Positions 1 through 7,634 of a stretch of 64,000 nucleotides of DNA are shown here, one piece after another; position 1 is the stretch's first letter, and each line of letters begins with the position of its first letter. The DNA is from RBG-16-57-11 sp964503145 (GTDB taxonomy: Bacteria > Chloroflexota > Anaerolineae > Anaerolineales > UBA4823): contig CAZCYV010000002.1 of the NCBI GenBank assembly GCA_964503145.1, positions 248,001 through 312,000 of the forward strand, read 5' to 3'. The notes below the pieces were generated by a model that saw nothing but the letters and a program-made list of their open reading frames with translations, made no database searches and was not told where the DNA came from. Both the position numbers and the translations under genes were made by a program.

Positions 1-1765
1 GGAAGTCGATAAAGTGACAGCCCTCGCCGATGATGCGCCCGCCGCCCTGCTCGGGGTCTTGCGCCCAGTGGTTCAGGGGGATGAATCCGGCATTGACGCG
101 ATAATAAGCCGCCAGCGGCTCGCTGCGCCCCTCCAAAAAGGCCTTGATCTGCGCCGCCAGGGGCGCAAACCGGCGGTTGAAACCTACAGTCAGAATGCGG
201 TCGCGCCCGGTCTCGCCGAACAGCGCCGCCTGGATCTCGTCCAACTCTGCAGGGCGAATCGCCAGCGGCTTCTCGCAGAAGACGTGCTTCCCCGCCGCCA
301 GCGCCGCCAGCACCTGGCGCGCGTGCAGGTGATGACGGGTGAAGATCGCCACCGCCTCGATCTGCTCATCCTGAAGGATTCTGGCTTCGTCGCTGGCCGC
401 GTAGCCAAAGCCGAAACGGCGCGCGGCGTGCTGGGCGCTCATTCCAGAAGCCGAGACGACTCCCACCAACTCGACTTGATGGCTCTTGCGGATTGCCGGC
501 AACATCACCGCGGTAGCGAAGTTGCCCGCCCCCAGCACCCCCAGCCGCACCGGTCCAGGCTGGCGCGCCGCAGAGGGCGCCTGCGCCGGCAGAGATGGCG
601 TGTCCATCTCAATGGCCGCCGCGGCCGGTGGAGCTTCTGGGCTCGATTCATTTGGGTAAGTGAGCAGCACCGCCAGGAAAGGCTCTTTGCGTTTGCCGGT
701 GATCAGTTCGTACGCCTGAGGCGCCTGCTCGATAGGGAAGCGGTGTGTGATCAGCGGCTGCACGTTCAAGCGCCCACTGGCCAGCAATTCGACGACAGCC
801 TCCAGGTTGCGCCCCTCCGTCCAGCGCACATAGCCGATAGGATAATCGCGCCCGCCCTCTTCGTAGGACGGATCATAACGACCTGGGCCGTAGGACCGTG
901 AGTTCAGGAAGGTCAGTTCCTTTTCATAATACACCTTACGCGGCAAGTGCAGGCCAACCGCTCCCACGGCGATGACCCGCGCCCGGTCGCGAGCAATCGC
1001 CCCGGCCAGCGTCACCGGTTCGTCCGATGAGGTGTCAGCGCAGATCAGGATCGCGTCGCAGCCGCGCCCTTGCGAGAAGCTCAGCGCCGCCTCCACGGCC
1101 TGGTCATTCTGCACTGCTTGAGCGCCCAGACGTTGCGCCAGCGCCACCCGTTCCACCTGCGGATCGACTCCGATGACCCGGCAACCCGCCGCCTGGGCGA
1201 TTTGCACGGCCAGCAGCCCCAGCAACCCCAGCCCGATCACCGCCACGCGCTCGCCCAGTTGCGCCTGAGCCAGGCGGAAGCCGTGCAGGGCGATTGCCCC
1301 CAGCGTGGTGAAAGCCGCCGACTCGAAATCCACCGCTTTGGGCAACGGCGTCAGCAGGTTGCGCGGCACGCAGGCATATTCGGCATGCACGGCGTAGTTG
1401 CCCCCGGCGCAGGCCACGCGCTGCCCCACCTGGAGGCCTTGTACGCCTTCGCCCAGAGCTGTAATTGTCCCTGCAGACGAATAACCCAGCGGCATGGGCT
1501 GTTCCAGACGCCCCAAGGCGGCTTCGAGCGTGGTGAGCAGCCCTTCGCGGCGCGCCTTGTCCACCACCTGGCGCACCAGATCGGGCCGCGAACGCGCCTT
1601 GCCTAACAGCGATTTCTCAGCGAACTCTACCACCATCCGCTCTGTCCCCGCCGAAACCAGTGATATCGCTGTGCGCACCAGCGCCTCGCCCGCCTGCGGG
1701 GTGGGGATGGGGACCTCTGCCACGACTGTTTCGCCGTTGCGCAGATTTTGCAGCAGTTGTTTCAT
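1..1765 (-). CDS. Bi-domain oxidoreductase (zinc-type alcohol dehydrogenase + Gfo/Idh/MocA), 3' end cut by window edge
   Basis: The reading frame starts at the ATG at 1765 and runs off the left edge, giving about 588 codons with no stop. The N-terminal 350 or so residues read as a medium-chain alcohol dehydrogenase, with a Rossmann segment (VAVIGLGLLGLLAVQIAQAA) and a sugar-dehydrogenase-like C-terminal half. After a short Pro/Ala linker a second dinucleotide fold begins (LGVLGAGNFATAVMLPAI), followed by the EKP motif (HVFCEKPLAI) typical of the Gfo/Idh/MocA family. Such two-domain proteins usually sit in surface-polysaccharide clusters; the substrate cannot be told here. Its start overlaps the lysS stop by one base (TGATG), so translation is probably coupled to lysS. 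Confidence 0.8.
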   Translation of the reverse strand, partial: MKQLLQNLRNGETVVAEVPIPTPQAGEALVRTAISLVSAGTERMVVEFAEKSLLGKARSRPDLVRQVVDKARREGLLTTLEAALGRLEQPMPLGYSSAGTITALGEGVQGLQVGQRVACAGGNYAVHAEYACVPRNLLTPLPKAVDFESAAFTTLGAIALHGFRLAQAQLGERVAVIGLGLLGLLAVQIAQAAGCRVIGVDPQVERVALAQRLGAQAVQNDQAVEAALSFSQGRGCDAILICADTSSDEPVTLAGAIARDRARVIAVGAVGLHLPRKVYYEKELTFLNSRSYGPGRYDPSYEEGGRDYPIGYVRWTEGRNLEAVVELLASGRLNVQPLITHRFPIEQAPQAYELITGKRKEPFLAVLLTYPNESSPEAPPAAAAIEMDTPSLPAQAPSAARQPGPVRLGVLGAGNFATAVMLPAIRKSHQVELVGVVSASGMSAQHAARRFGFGYAASDEARILQDEQIEAVAIFTRHHLHARQVLAALAAGKHVFCEKPLAIRPAELDEIQAALFGETGRDRILTVGFNRRFAPLAAQIKAFLEGRSEPLAAYYRVNAGFIPLNHWAQDPEQGGGRIIGEGCHFIDF

Positions 1766-3285
1766 CACTCCTCGGTCTTGCGCAAATGCGGAAACAGGAT
1801 GACCTCGCGGATGTTTGAACTATCGGTGAGCAGCATGGCCAGGCGGTCGATGCCCATGCCAAAGCCGCCGTTCGGAGGCATACCGTAACGCATGGCGCGC
1901 AGGTAGTCCTCATCCATCGGATGACGTTCCTCATCATCAGCCGCGTAGTCGCGGCCCATCTCCAGAAAGCGCGCTTCCTGATCCAGCGGATCGTTGAGTT
2001 CGGTGAAGGCGTTGCATAGTTCCATTCCGGCGATGTAACCCTCGAAACGCTCCACCATGCTGGGGTCGTCCGGCATGCTTTTGGCCAATGGCGAGATGTC
2101 GCGTGGGTAATTGTAAACGAAAGTCGGTTGAATCAGCGTCGGCTCCAGGTAATCGCTCAGCAACCCTTCGATCAGCTTGCCGCGGGTCAGTTTGGGGTCC
2201 ACAGGCAAGTCTTTGCTGCGCATCGCCGCCATTAGGCTTTCTTTTGTAGGGTGCTGAGCGAAATCGATGCCGGTGACCTCAAGGATGCCCTGGCGCAACT
2301 CCAGCCGCCGCCAGGGCGGCGTCAGATCCAGCGTATGCCCCTGGTAAGTGATTTGACGACTGCCCAGCACGCGCTCCGCTACAAAGCAAATCATCTGCTC
2401 GGTCAGTTCCATCACCTGCAGATAGTCGGCATAAGCCCAATAGAATTCCAACTGGGTGAATTCCGGATTATGAGTGCGGTCCACGCCTTCATTGCGGAAG
2501 TCTCGACCGATCTCATAGACGCGTTCCAGATTGCCCACCAGCAACCGCTTCAGATACAACTCGAACGAGATTCGCAGATAGAGTTCTTGTTTGAGTTGAT
2601 TATGATAGGTGATGAACGGGCGCGCCGATGCGCCGCCGTAAATGGGTTGGAGCACCGGCGTCTCGACCTCCAGGAAACCGCGCTCATCCAGGAAGTCGCG
2701 CAGCGCCCGCATCGCCGCGGCCCGAATGCGGAAGATGCGTCGGACGTCCGGGTTCACCGCCAGATCGGCGTACCGCTGGCGGTAGCGCAACTCAGGCTCG
2801 GAAAGAGTGGCATGTTGCACGATTTCGCCATCCACAACCTGGTCTTTTGCCGCGGGCAAGGGGGTGATTCCCTTGGCAAGCATGCGTAGGGAAGTGACCC
2901 GCAATGTGACCTCGCCGGTGCGCGTGCGGAACATTTCGCCGGACGCCTGGACGAAATCCCCCAAATCGTAATCCCGGTTGAACATCTCTAGCGTATCCTG
3001 GCCGATGTCGTTGGCGCGCAAAAATAGCTGGATGCGCCCCCAGCCATCTTCGATATGGGCAAAAGTGATCTTACCCATCGGACGCATCGAGCGGATGCGT
3101 CCGGTCAGGGTAGCCCGGATTGGCTCGGTCTGGCCAGCAGCCTCGGCCTTCTCAAAGGCGGCTATAGCCTCCTGACTGGTGTGAGTACGCTCCGCCCGGG
3201 TGGGATATGGCTCGATGCCGCGCTCGCGCAGGCGTCTTACTTTTTCCAGGCGGTTTTGTTCGAGAGCAGTGTAATTTGTTCCCAT
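1765..3285 (-). CDS. lysS: Lysine-tRNA ligase, class II
   Basis: 506 aa, normal length for bacterial LysRS. An N-terminal OB-fold anticodon-binding domain (about residues 60-165, including the segment SMRPMGKITFAHIEDG) precedes the class II catalytic core. Motif 2 (FRNEGVDRTHNPEFTQLE) and motif 3 (GFGMGIDRLAMLLTDS, close to the C terminus) are intact. It charges tRNA-Lys with lysine in the cytoplasm. The ATG is preceded by AAGGAA with 8-base spacing. It lies downstream of greA, with a terminator between, and is coupled to the oxidoreductase downstream. The greA-lysS neighbourhood is recurrent in bacteria, and I infer basal read-through from greA. Confidence 0.97.
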   Translation of the reverse strand: MGTNYTALEQNRLEKVRRLRERGIEPYPTRAERTHTSQEAIAAFEKAEAAGQTEPIRATLTGRIRSMRPMGKITFAHIEDGWGRIQLFLRANDIGQDTLEMFNRDYDLGDFVQASGEMFRTRTGEVTLRVTSLRMLAKGITPLPAAKDQVVDGEIVQHATLSEPELRYRQRYADLAVNPDVRRIFRIRAAAMRALRDFLDERGFLEVETPVLQPIYGGASARPFITYHNQLKQELYLRISFELYLKRLLVGNLERVYEIGRDFRNEGVDRTHNPEFTQLEFYWAYADYLQVMELTEQMICFVAERVLGSRQITYQGHTLDLTPPWRRLELRQGILEVTGIDFAQHPTKESLMAAMRSKDLPVDPKLTRGKLIEGLLSDYLEPTLIQPTFVYNYPRDISPLAKSMPDDPSMVERFEGYIAGMELCNAFTELNDPLDQEARFLEMGRDYAADDEERHPMDEDYLRAMRYGMPPNGGFGMGIDRLAMLLTDSSNIREVILFPHLRKTEE

Positions 3286-3370
3286 CGTTCGAGTTCCTTG
3301 ATTGACAACAAAACTTTGCGTTGGCAGGGCAGGATCGATTTCAATATATTGTCATTCACAGTCGTATTCT

Positions 3371-3409
3371 AAAACAAAAGCCCCGCGCTGCTCACACTCG
3401 CGCGGGGCT
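3371..3409 (-). terminator. Intrinsic terminator after greA
   Basis: A perfect 10-bp stem (AGCCCCGCGC at 3379-3388 with GCGCGGGGCT at 3400-3409, 11-nt loop) is followed on the minus strand by CTTTTGTTTT. It sits between greA and lysS and should end or attenuate greA transcripts. Confidence 0.85.
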
Positions 3410-3427
3410 GATCACCAGGCCCCAGGG

Positions 3428-3889
3428 TTATTCCACCTTAAGGATGCGGACAGTAAATGTACCATCTGGCGCATCGACGGTGACCACATCGCCCGCGCGA
3501 TGGTTCATCAGGGCGCGACCCAGAGGCGACTCGTTTGAGATGCGCCCTTCTCGCGGGTTCGCCTCGGCAGGCCCAACGATCGTGTAAACTTCTGGGTCGT
3601 AGCCGCTCTCCTGAATGGTGACCGTGGCGGCGATTTGTACGGTATCCATATGCCCGGTCTCCTCGATCACCCGGGCGTTTGCCAGGAGCATCTCGAGTTC
3701 CTGGATGCGGCCTTCGACGAAAGCCTGCTCGTTTTTAGCAGCCTCGTATTCTGCGTCTTCGATCAGTTCACCGCCCTCCATGGCCTCATGCAGGCGGTTC
3801 GCCACCTCCTGGCGTTTGACTGTACGAAGATATTCAAGTTCCTCTTGCAGTTTCTGAAATCCCTGACGCGTTAAATATGATGGAGGCAT
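3428..3889 (-). CDS. greA: Transcription elongation factor GreA
   Basis: 153 aa from the ATG at 3889. An in-frame TTG six bases upstream is possible, but AGGA lies 7 bases before the ATG and only 1 base from the TTG, so the ATG is preferred. The N-terminal coiled-coil finger (LTRQGFQKLQEELEYL, then EDAEYEAAKNEQAFVE) holds the acidic tip residues that bring a metal ion into RNA polymerase to cleave backtracked RNA. The C-terminal FKBP-like domain (SPLGRALMNHRAGDVVTV) binds polymerase. It rescues stalled elongation complexes. It is transcribed from the promoter at 4028-4056 through a structured leader that contains its own terminator. Confidence 0.97.
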   Translation of the reverse strand: MPPSYLTRQGFQKLQEELEYLRTVKRQEVANRLHEAMEGGELIEDAEYEAAKNEQAFVEGRIQELEMLLANARVIEETGHMDTVQIAATVTIQESGYDPEVYTIVGPAEANPREGRISNESPLGRALMNHRAGDVVTVDAPDGTFTVRILKVE

Positions 3890-3919
3890 ATCCAATTCCT
3901 AATCGAAACTCTGATCGCT

Positions 3920-4021
3920 AAAAAAAATCACTCCCCACGGAGCGACAACCCTGAAGCATTCCCCGGATGCGAAAAGCAAAGCGGAGTCCCGGGTGGTCCT
4001 CAGGGTACCCTTCTCCGCTGC
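3920..4021 (-). ncRNA. Structured greA leader ending in a terminator (possible GraL-like small RNA)
   Basis: From the predicted start near 4021 the minus strand runs about 100 nt to a hairpin (CGCTCC, loop GTGG, GGAGTG; 3929-3944) followed at once by eight consecutive T. This is an intrinsic terminator 31 bases before the greA ATG. Upstream, GCGGAG and CTCCGC form one stem. CCCTGA (4000-4005 region) can instead pair with TCAGGG (about 3949-3954), and a GCAT/ATGC hairpin lies between. Transcripts should therefore either stop near 3920 as a roughly 100-nt RNA or read on into greA. In E. coli a small RNA (GraL) arises from the greA leader the same way; homology is not claimed. Confidence 0.6.
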
Positions 4022-4027
4022 GGCGCT

Positions 4028-4056
4028 ATTTTAGCACAATTCCACGAGTCGTGCAA
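4028..4056 (-). promoter_or_regulatory. Promoter of greA
   Basis: TTGCAC (4051-4056) and TAAAAT (4028-4033) lie 17 bp apart on the minus strand, with TGC directly before the -10 box (extended -10). The predicted transcription start is near 4021. Confidence 0.7.
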
Positions 4057-4072
4057 GTTTATGTGTCGCATT

Positions 4073-4855
4073 TTACGCCATTTTCCACAAGATTCCCCCC
4101 TGGAAGAGATCATGATAGGCCTGGATGGCTGCCCGCATGGCGCCCAGATCGGGCCAAAACGTGCTGATTTGAGATTGGTGGGCTGCCACGGCCTGCATCC
4201 AGGCTTCCAGGGCCGGCGGAGAGATCGGAAAATGATGCGCTTGCCAGCCGTTCGCCTCCAGTGCAGCCAACTCCTCGGGACGCTGCACGGCATAGGGGTA
4301 ATCTGCATAGTACCAGAGCGGTCGGCCAAGCATTTCCACCGCCATACGGGTCAATCGATGATCAACATGTCCTCCCAAAGTGAGCGGACAGACCAACTCG
4401 GCCTCGGCAGGCAACATCTGGCTCAAGCGGCGCGCCAGTTGGTGCGCCAGTTCATCATCCAATGGGTGCAACGCCGCAAAGATCGTCTCCCGATTCGGGT
4501 ACAAGAAACACACCTCCTCGGAACTCGAGGCAGTTTGGGATGAAGCGGCCAGATCAAGGTAATCCTGGCCTTTCTGACGGTAAATGCAATCCGGGACAGG
4601 CAAATGGCGGGGGACAGCGGATAGCCGGGCGCAGGAGAGCAGATCCTCCTGGCGGCGCCGCGCGACCGCCTCCCTGCCGGACTGCCAGCGCGCATGCAAT
4701 TCTTCGGCAAAGGGTGAAAACGGCCCAGGCGGCGGGTCGCCAGCGCAAATCGTCCAAATTTCGACGCTTGTTCCATTCATCGTTTGCTGAGCGATGATTC
4801 CCCCGCAGGATAGCGCTGCGTCGTCCAGGTGCGGCGAAAGATAGATCCAGATCAT
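4073..4855 (-). CDS. PIG-L/LmbE family deacetylase
   Basis: 260 aa. The N terminus carries the family's metal motif (SPHLDDAALSCGG, residues 7-19), with the His-x-Asp-Asp signature in which the Asp acts as base and His/Asp bind zinc. A second metal His lies in GGHVDHRLTR around residue 165. Members remove N-acetyl groups from GlcNAc conjugates such as GlcNAc-inositol, bacillithiol or mycothiol precursors, or antibiotics; the substrate here is unknown. No thiol-biosynthesis partner is adjacent. It is a single gene, divergent from the Thr/Pro-rich membrane protein on the other side. No clear Shine-Dalgarno precedes its ATG. Confidence 0.88.
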   Translation of the reverse strand: MIWIYLSPHLDDAALSCGGIIAQQTMNGTSVEIWTICAGDPPPGPFSPFAEELHARWQSGREAVARRRQEDLLSCARLSAVPRHLPVPDCIYRQKGQDYLDLAASSQTASSSEEVCFLYPNRETIFAALHPLDDELAHQLARRLSQMLPAEAELVCPLTLGGHVDHRLTRMAVEMLGRPLWYYADYPYAVQRPEELAALEANGWQAHHFPISPPALEAWMQAVAAHQSQISTFWPDLGAMRAAIQAYHDLFQGGILWKMA

Positions 4856-4895
4856 AGGTGTGTTTTTACCACGAAACCCCCGATTTGTTCAATCC

Positions 4896-4924
4896 TTGCA
4901 GCATCTCTTGCCTGGTGTTATCAT
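4896..4924 (+). promoter_or_regulatory. Promoter of the Thr/Pro-rich membrane protein
   Basis: TTGCAG (4896-4901), 17-bp spacer, TATCAT (4919-4924), with TGT directly before the -10 box (extended -10). The predicted start near 4931 leaves a 20-nt leader containing AGGA before the ATG at 4951. Confidence 0.6.
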
Positions 4925-4950
4925 CTAATCCTCTGGAACAGGATACGCGA

Positions 4951-5382
4951 ATGCATCGAGAGCAGCGTTTTCGATTACGGCTCACCTTTCTCATCATCAT
5001 CCTGGCCACGCTGCCATGTTATTGCCTGGGTTGGATCATGGTTCAAATTGCCCAGTCTCAGGCAAGTTCGCCCGGACGAACACCCACCGCCTCGCCTACC
5101 TGGACGGCCACAGCAACCTTCACACCCGAACCCACCTCGACCAGCCGGCCTACCCAAACCCCGCTGACGCCGACGATAACCCCAACCGCGACGCTCACCC
5201 CTACCGAGTTCTTGACCTGGACTCCATCGCCGACGCCCTCGCCAACTGAAACACTGACCCCAACGTTCACTTTTACGCCATCGCCCTCGCCATCCAGCAC
5301 GCCAACTCTGGCGCCTCCGACGCAGACGAACACGCCTGAGCCGCCCGCCACCACCCAGGTCTATCCTTTGCCCACGCCCTGA
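4951..5382 (+). CDS. Membrane-anchored Thr/Pro/Ser-rich protein
   Basis: 143 aa from the ATG at 4951, chosen because AGGA lies 7 bases upstream and a promoter sits just before it; a longer frame from 4858 would begin upstream of that promoter. Residues about 10-33 form one hydrophobic segment (LTFLIIILATLPCYCLGWIM). The rest, about 100 residues, is low-complexity Thr-Pro-Ser repeats (TPT, SPTPSPTE) with no charged core. I read it as a signal-anchored wall- or surface-exposed stalk, possibly O-glycosylated. Linkers of this type are common between domains of Chloroflexota surface proteins, but here no globular domain follows. Function unknown. Confidence 0.7.
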   Translation: MHREQRFRLRLTFLIIILATLPCYCLGWIMVQIAQSQASSPGRTPTASPTWTATATFTPEPTSTSRPTQTPLTPTITPTATLTPTEFLTWTPSPTPSPTETLTPTFTFTPSPSPSSTPTLAPPTQTNTPEPPATTQVYPLPTP

Positions 5383-5417
5383 GCAGTGTTTCGCGCAGAG
5401 GCGCAAAAATAATCTGC

Positions 5418-5423
5418 TATAAT
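5418..5423 (+). promoter_or_regulatory. Extended -10 promoter of the M42 peptidase cluster
   Basis: TATAAT preceded by TGC, with no good -35 box. The predicted start near 5430 leaves about 24 nt before the first M42 ATG at 5454. Confidence 0.55.
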
Positions 5424-5453
5424 ACCCCCGCGCCTTCGCGGAAAATCTACTCA

Positions 5454-6512
5454 ATGACTGAAATCCTTCCCTTCCTCAAGCAATTAATCTCTGCACCGGG
5501 GCTCTCAGGCCACGAAGAGCCAATCCGGCGCATCATCGAAGAGACCTGGCGGCCGCTGACGGATGAACTGCATCTCAGCCGCCTGGGCAGCTTGCATGGC
5601 CTGCGGCGCGGAAGCGCGCCCGAGCCGCGGCACCGATTGATGCTAACGGCCCACATGGACGCCATTGGGCTGATGGTGACTGAGCTGGTAGATGGCTTCT
5701 TACGCCTGACCCAGGTAGGCGGCCTGGATCCGCGCGTGTTGCCCGGACAGTTGGTGACCGTCCACGGCCGTGAAGACTTGCCAGGGGTGATCGTCCAGCC
5801 GCCGGGACATCTGCTGCCGCCGGAGATTGGCAACGACCCGGTGCCGCTGGAATATCTGCTGGTAGATGTCGGCCTGCTGCCGCGCCAGGTGGAGCGGCTG
5901 GTCCACGTAGGCGATCTGGTTTCCTTTGCCCAGCCACCGTTGGAACTCAACCAGGAATACCTGGCCGGGCACTCCCTGGATAACCGCGCCTCAGTGGCTG
6001 CACTGACACATTGCCTGAGGGAACTTCAAGGCCGCTCGCCAGGCTGGGATATCTGGGCGGTCGCCACGACCCAAGAGGAAGAGACGCTGGGGGGCGCATT
6101 GACCTCGGCCTACGAGCTTCGCCCCGATGTGGCAGTGGCGATCGATGTGACTTTTGCCAGCAGTCCAGGGAGCCCGGCGCATTTGAGTTTCCCATTGGGC
6201 AAAGGGCCTACATTGGGTTGGGGCCCGACCATCCATCCGGCGCTGCAGAAGGCCTTCGTGGATCTGGCTGACCGCCTGGAAATCCCCTACAAGCTGGAAG
6301 CCATGCCGCGTCGATCCGGCACGGACGCAGATGCGCTACAAACCGCCGCCGAGGGCATTCCGACCATGGTGCTTGGCATCCCCTTGCGCTACATGCACAC
6401 GCCGGTCGAAATGGTTTCGATAAAGGATATCACCCGTACCGGGCGGCTGCTGGCGGAGTTTGCGGCCTCGCTGGACGAAAAGTTCCTGGACAGGCTGGTG
6501 TGGGATGAGTGA
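5454..6512 (+). CDS. M42 family metallo-aminopeptidase, copy 1
   Basis: 352 aa, typical for M42 (glutamyl aminopeptidase/TET family). The dinuclear metal and catalytic motifs are visible in order: AHMDAIGLMV, SLDNRASVAAL, TQEEETLGGA (catalytic Glu pair), AIDVTFA and RYMHTPVEM. These enzymes form large self-compartmentalised tetrahedral particles that trim peptides released by proteases. It is the first of three consecutive M42 genes; its stop overlaps the next start by eight bases. It differs most from the other two, with AHMDA instead of AH-M/I-DE and an extra EETLGG insertion, suggesting a different peptide preference. Confidence 0.93.
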   Translation: MTEILPFLKQLISAPGLSGHEEPIRRIIEETWRPLTDELHLSRLGSLHGLRRGSAPEPRHRLMLTAHMDAIGLMVTELVDGFLRLTQVGGLDPRVLPGQLVTVHGREDLPGVIVQPPGHLLPPEIGNDPVPLEYLLVDVGLLPRQVERLVHVGDLVSFAQPPLELNQEYLAGHSLDNRASVAALTHCLRELQGRSPGWDIWAVATTQEEETLGGALTSAYELRPDVAVAIDVTFASSPGSPAHLSFPLGKGPTLGWGPTIHPALQKAFVDLADRLEIPYKLEAMPRRSGTDADALQTAAEGIPTMVLGIPLRYMHTPVEMVSIKDITRTGRLLAEFAASLDEKFLDRLVWDE

Positions 6513-7611
6513 GCCGATCAATTCGTCGCCCAAGATCGGGGCAGCGCAGATTCGCCTGCTGGAGCGTTTGTGCAACGCCTGCGCCGTTTCGGGCGATGAG
6601 CGCGAAGTCCGCGCCATCGTGTTGGAGCAGGTGCGCCCGCTCGCCGGCGAAGTCCGTGTGGATGCGCTGGGCAACGTCCTGGCATTGCGCCCTGGTCAAG
6701 GCGAGGGACGCCTGAAAGTGATGCTTGCAGCGCATATGGATGAAGTTGGCCTGATGGTCATTGAAGACGAAGGAGAGGGCATCTTTCGCTTCGACACGGT
6801 CGGCGGTTTGGATGTGCGCCAACTGGTTGGAAAGCCCGTGTGGGTAGGGCACCAGCGTGTACCCGGCGTGATCGGCGCCAAGCCGGTTCACCTGACCACC
6901 GCAGATGAGCGTAAGCGCGCCCTGTCGTTAGATGCGCTGCGCATCGATATCGGACCGGATAATGCCAAGAAAGTCAAAGTGGGCGACCGCGCCGCCTTTG
7001 CCACAAATTTCGCTCGCCTGGGGCCCAGCCTGCGCGCCAAGGCCTTAGACGACCGCCTGGGCGTGGCCACTTTGATCGAACTGATGCGCCATGCGCCGCC
7101 GAACATCGATCTGCTGGCGGCATTTACCGTGCAGGAAGAAGTCGGTCTGCGCGGCGCGCGCGTGGCGGCTTATGCGCTGAACCCCGACCTGGCAATCGCC
7201 CTGGACTGCACGCCGGCCTATGACCTGCCGCACTGGAGCAGCAACGGGCGCTATCGGGATCAAGCCGAGGAAGAGAACACCCGATACAATACGAAGCTCG
7301 GACAGGGCCCGGCGATCTATGTCGCCGATCATGCCACGCTATCGGACCCGCGCCTGATCCGTCACCTGGTAGAGACCGCAGAAATGATGGGCATCCCGTA
7401 TCAGATCCGCCAGCCCGGCGGAGGGGGCACAGACGCCGGGGCAATCCACAAACAGCGTCTGGGCATCCCCAGCATTTCCATATCGGTGCCGGGCCGCTAT
7501 GCCCATACGGCGGCGATGCTCGCCCGGCTGGACGATTGGAAAAACACTCTGGCGCTGGTGCACGCTGCGCTGACTCGCCTGCCAGGCGACCTGTTTGCAA
7601 CTGAACGCTAA
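6505..7611 (+). CDS. M42 family metallo-aminopeptidase, copy 2
   Basis: 368 aa from the ATG at 6505, which overlaps the previous gene by eight bases; longer in-frame starts lie inside copy 1. Motifs: AAHMDEVGLMV, ALDDRLGVATL, VQEEVGLRGA, ALDCTPA and GGGTDAGAIHKQRLG. The final metal-His motif reads YAHTAAML rather than the usual H-[ST]-P-x-E seen in copies 1 and 3, so the proline and glutamate are lost while the His is kept. Active, but possibly with altered geometry. It also carries an insertion after the AIALDC strand (SSNGRYRDQAEEEN). It probably acts with its neighbours in peptide turnover. Confidence 0.92.
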   Translation: MSEPINSSPKIGAAQIRLLERLCNACAVSGDEREVRAIVLEQVRPLAGEVRVDALGNVLALRPGQGEGRLKVMLAAHMDEVGLMVIEDEGEGIFRFDTVGGLDVRQLVGKPVWVGHQRVPGVIGAKPVHLTTADERKRALSLDALRIDIGPDNAKKVKVGDRAAFATNFARLGPSLRAKALDDRLGVATLIELMRHAPPNIDLLAAFTVQEEVGLRGARVAAYALNPDLAIALDCTPAYDLPHWSSNGRYRDQAEEENTRYNTKLGQGPAIYVADHATLSDPRLIRHLVETAEMMGIPYQIRQPGGGGTDAGAIHKQRLGIPSISISVPGRYAHTAAMLARLDDWKNTLALVHAALTRLPGDLFATER

Positions 7612-7634
7612 GCGACCCACACACAGGAGCTTCT

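Noticed and set aside
14..901. Plus-strand ORF at the left edge
   Set aside because: It is the reverse of the bi-domain oxidoreductase, whose frame has clear dinucleotide-binding motifs; the plus frame is Arg/Gln/His-rich without structure.
4960..5380. Thr/Pro-rich repeats as a tandem DNA repeat or CRISPR-like array
   Set aside because: The units are irregular at the DNA level, of varying length, and read as a continuous Thr-Pro-Ser protein tail with no spacers.
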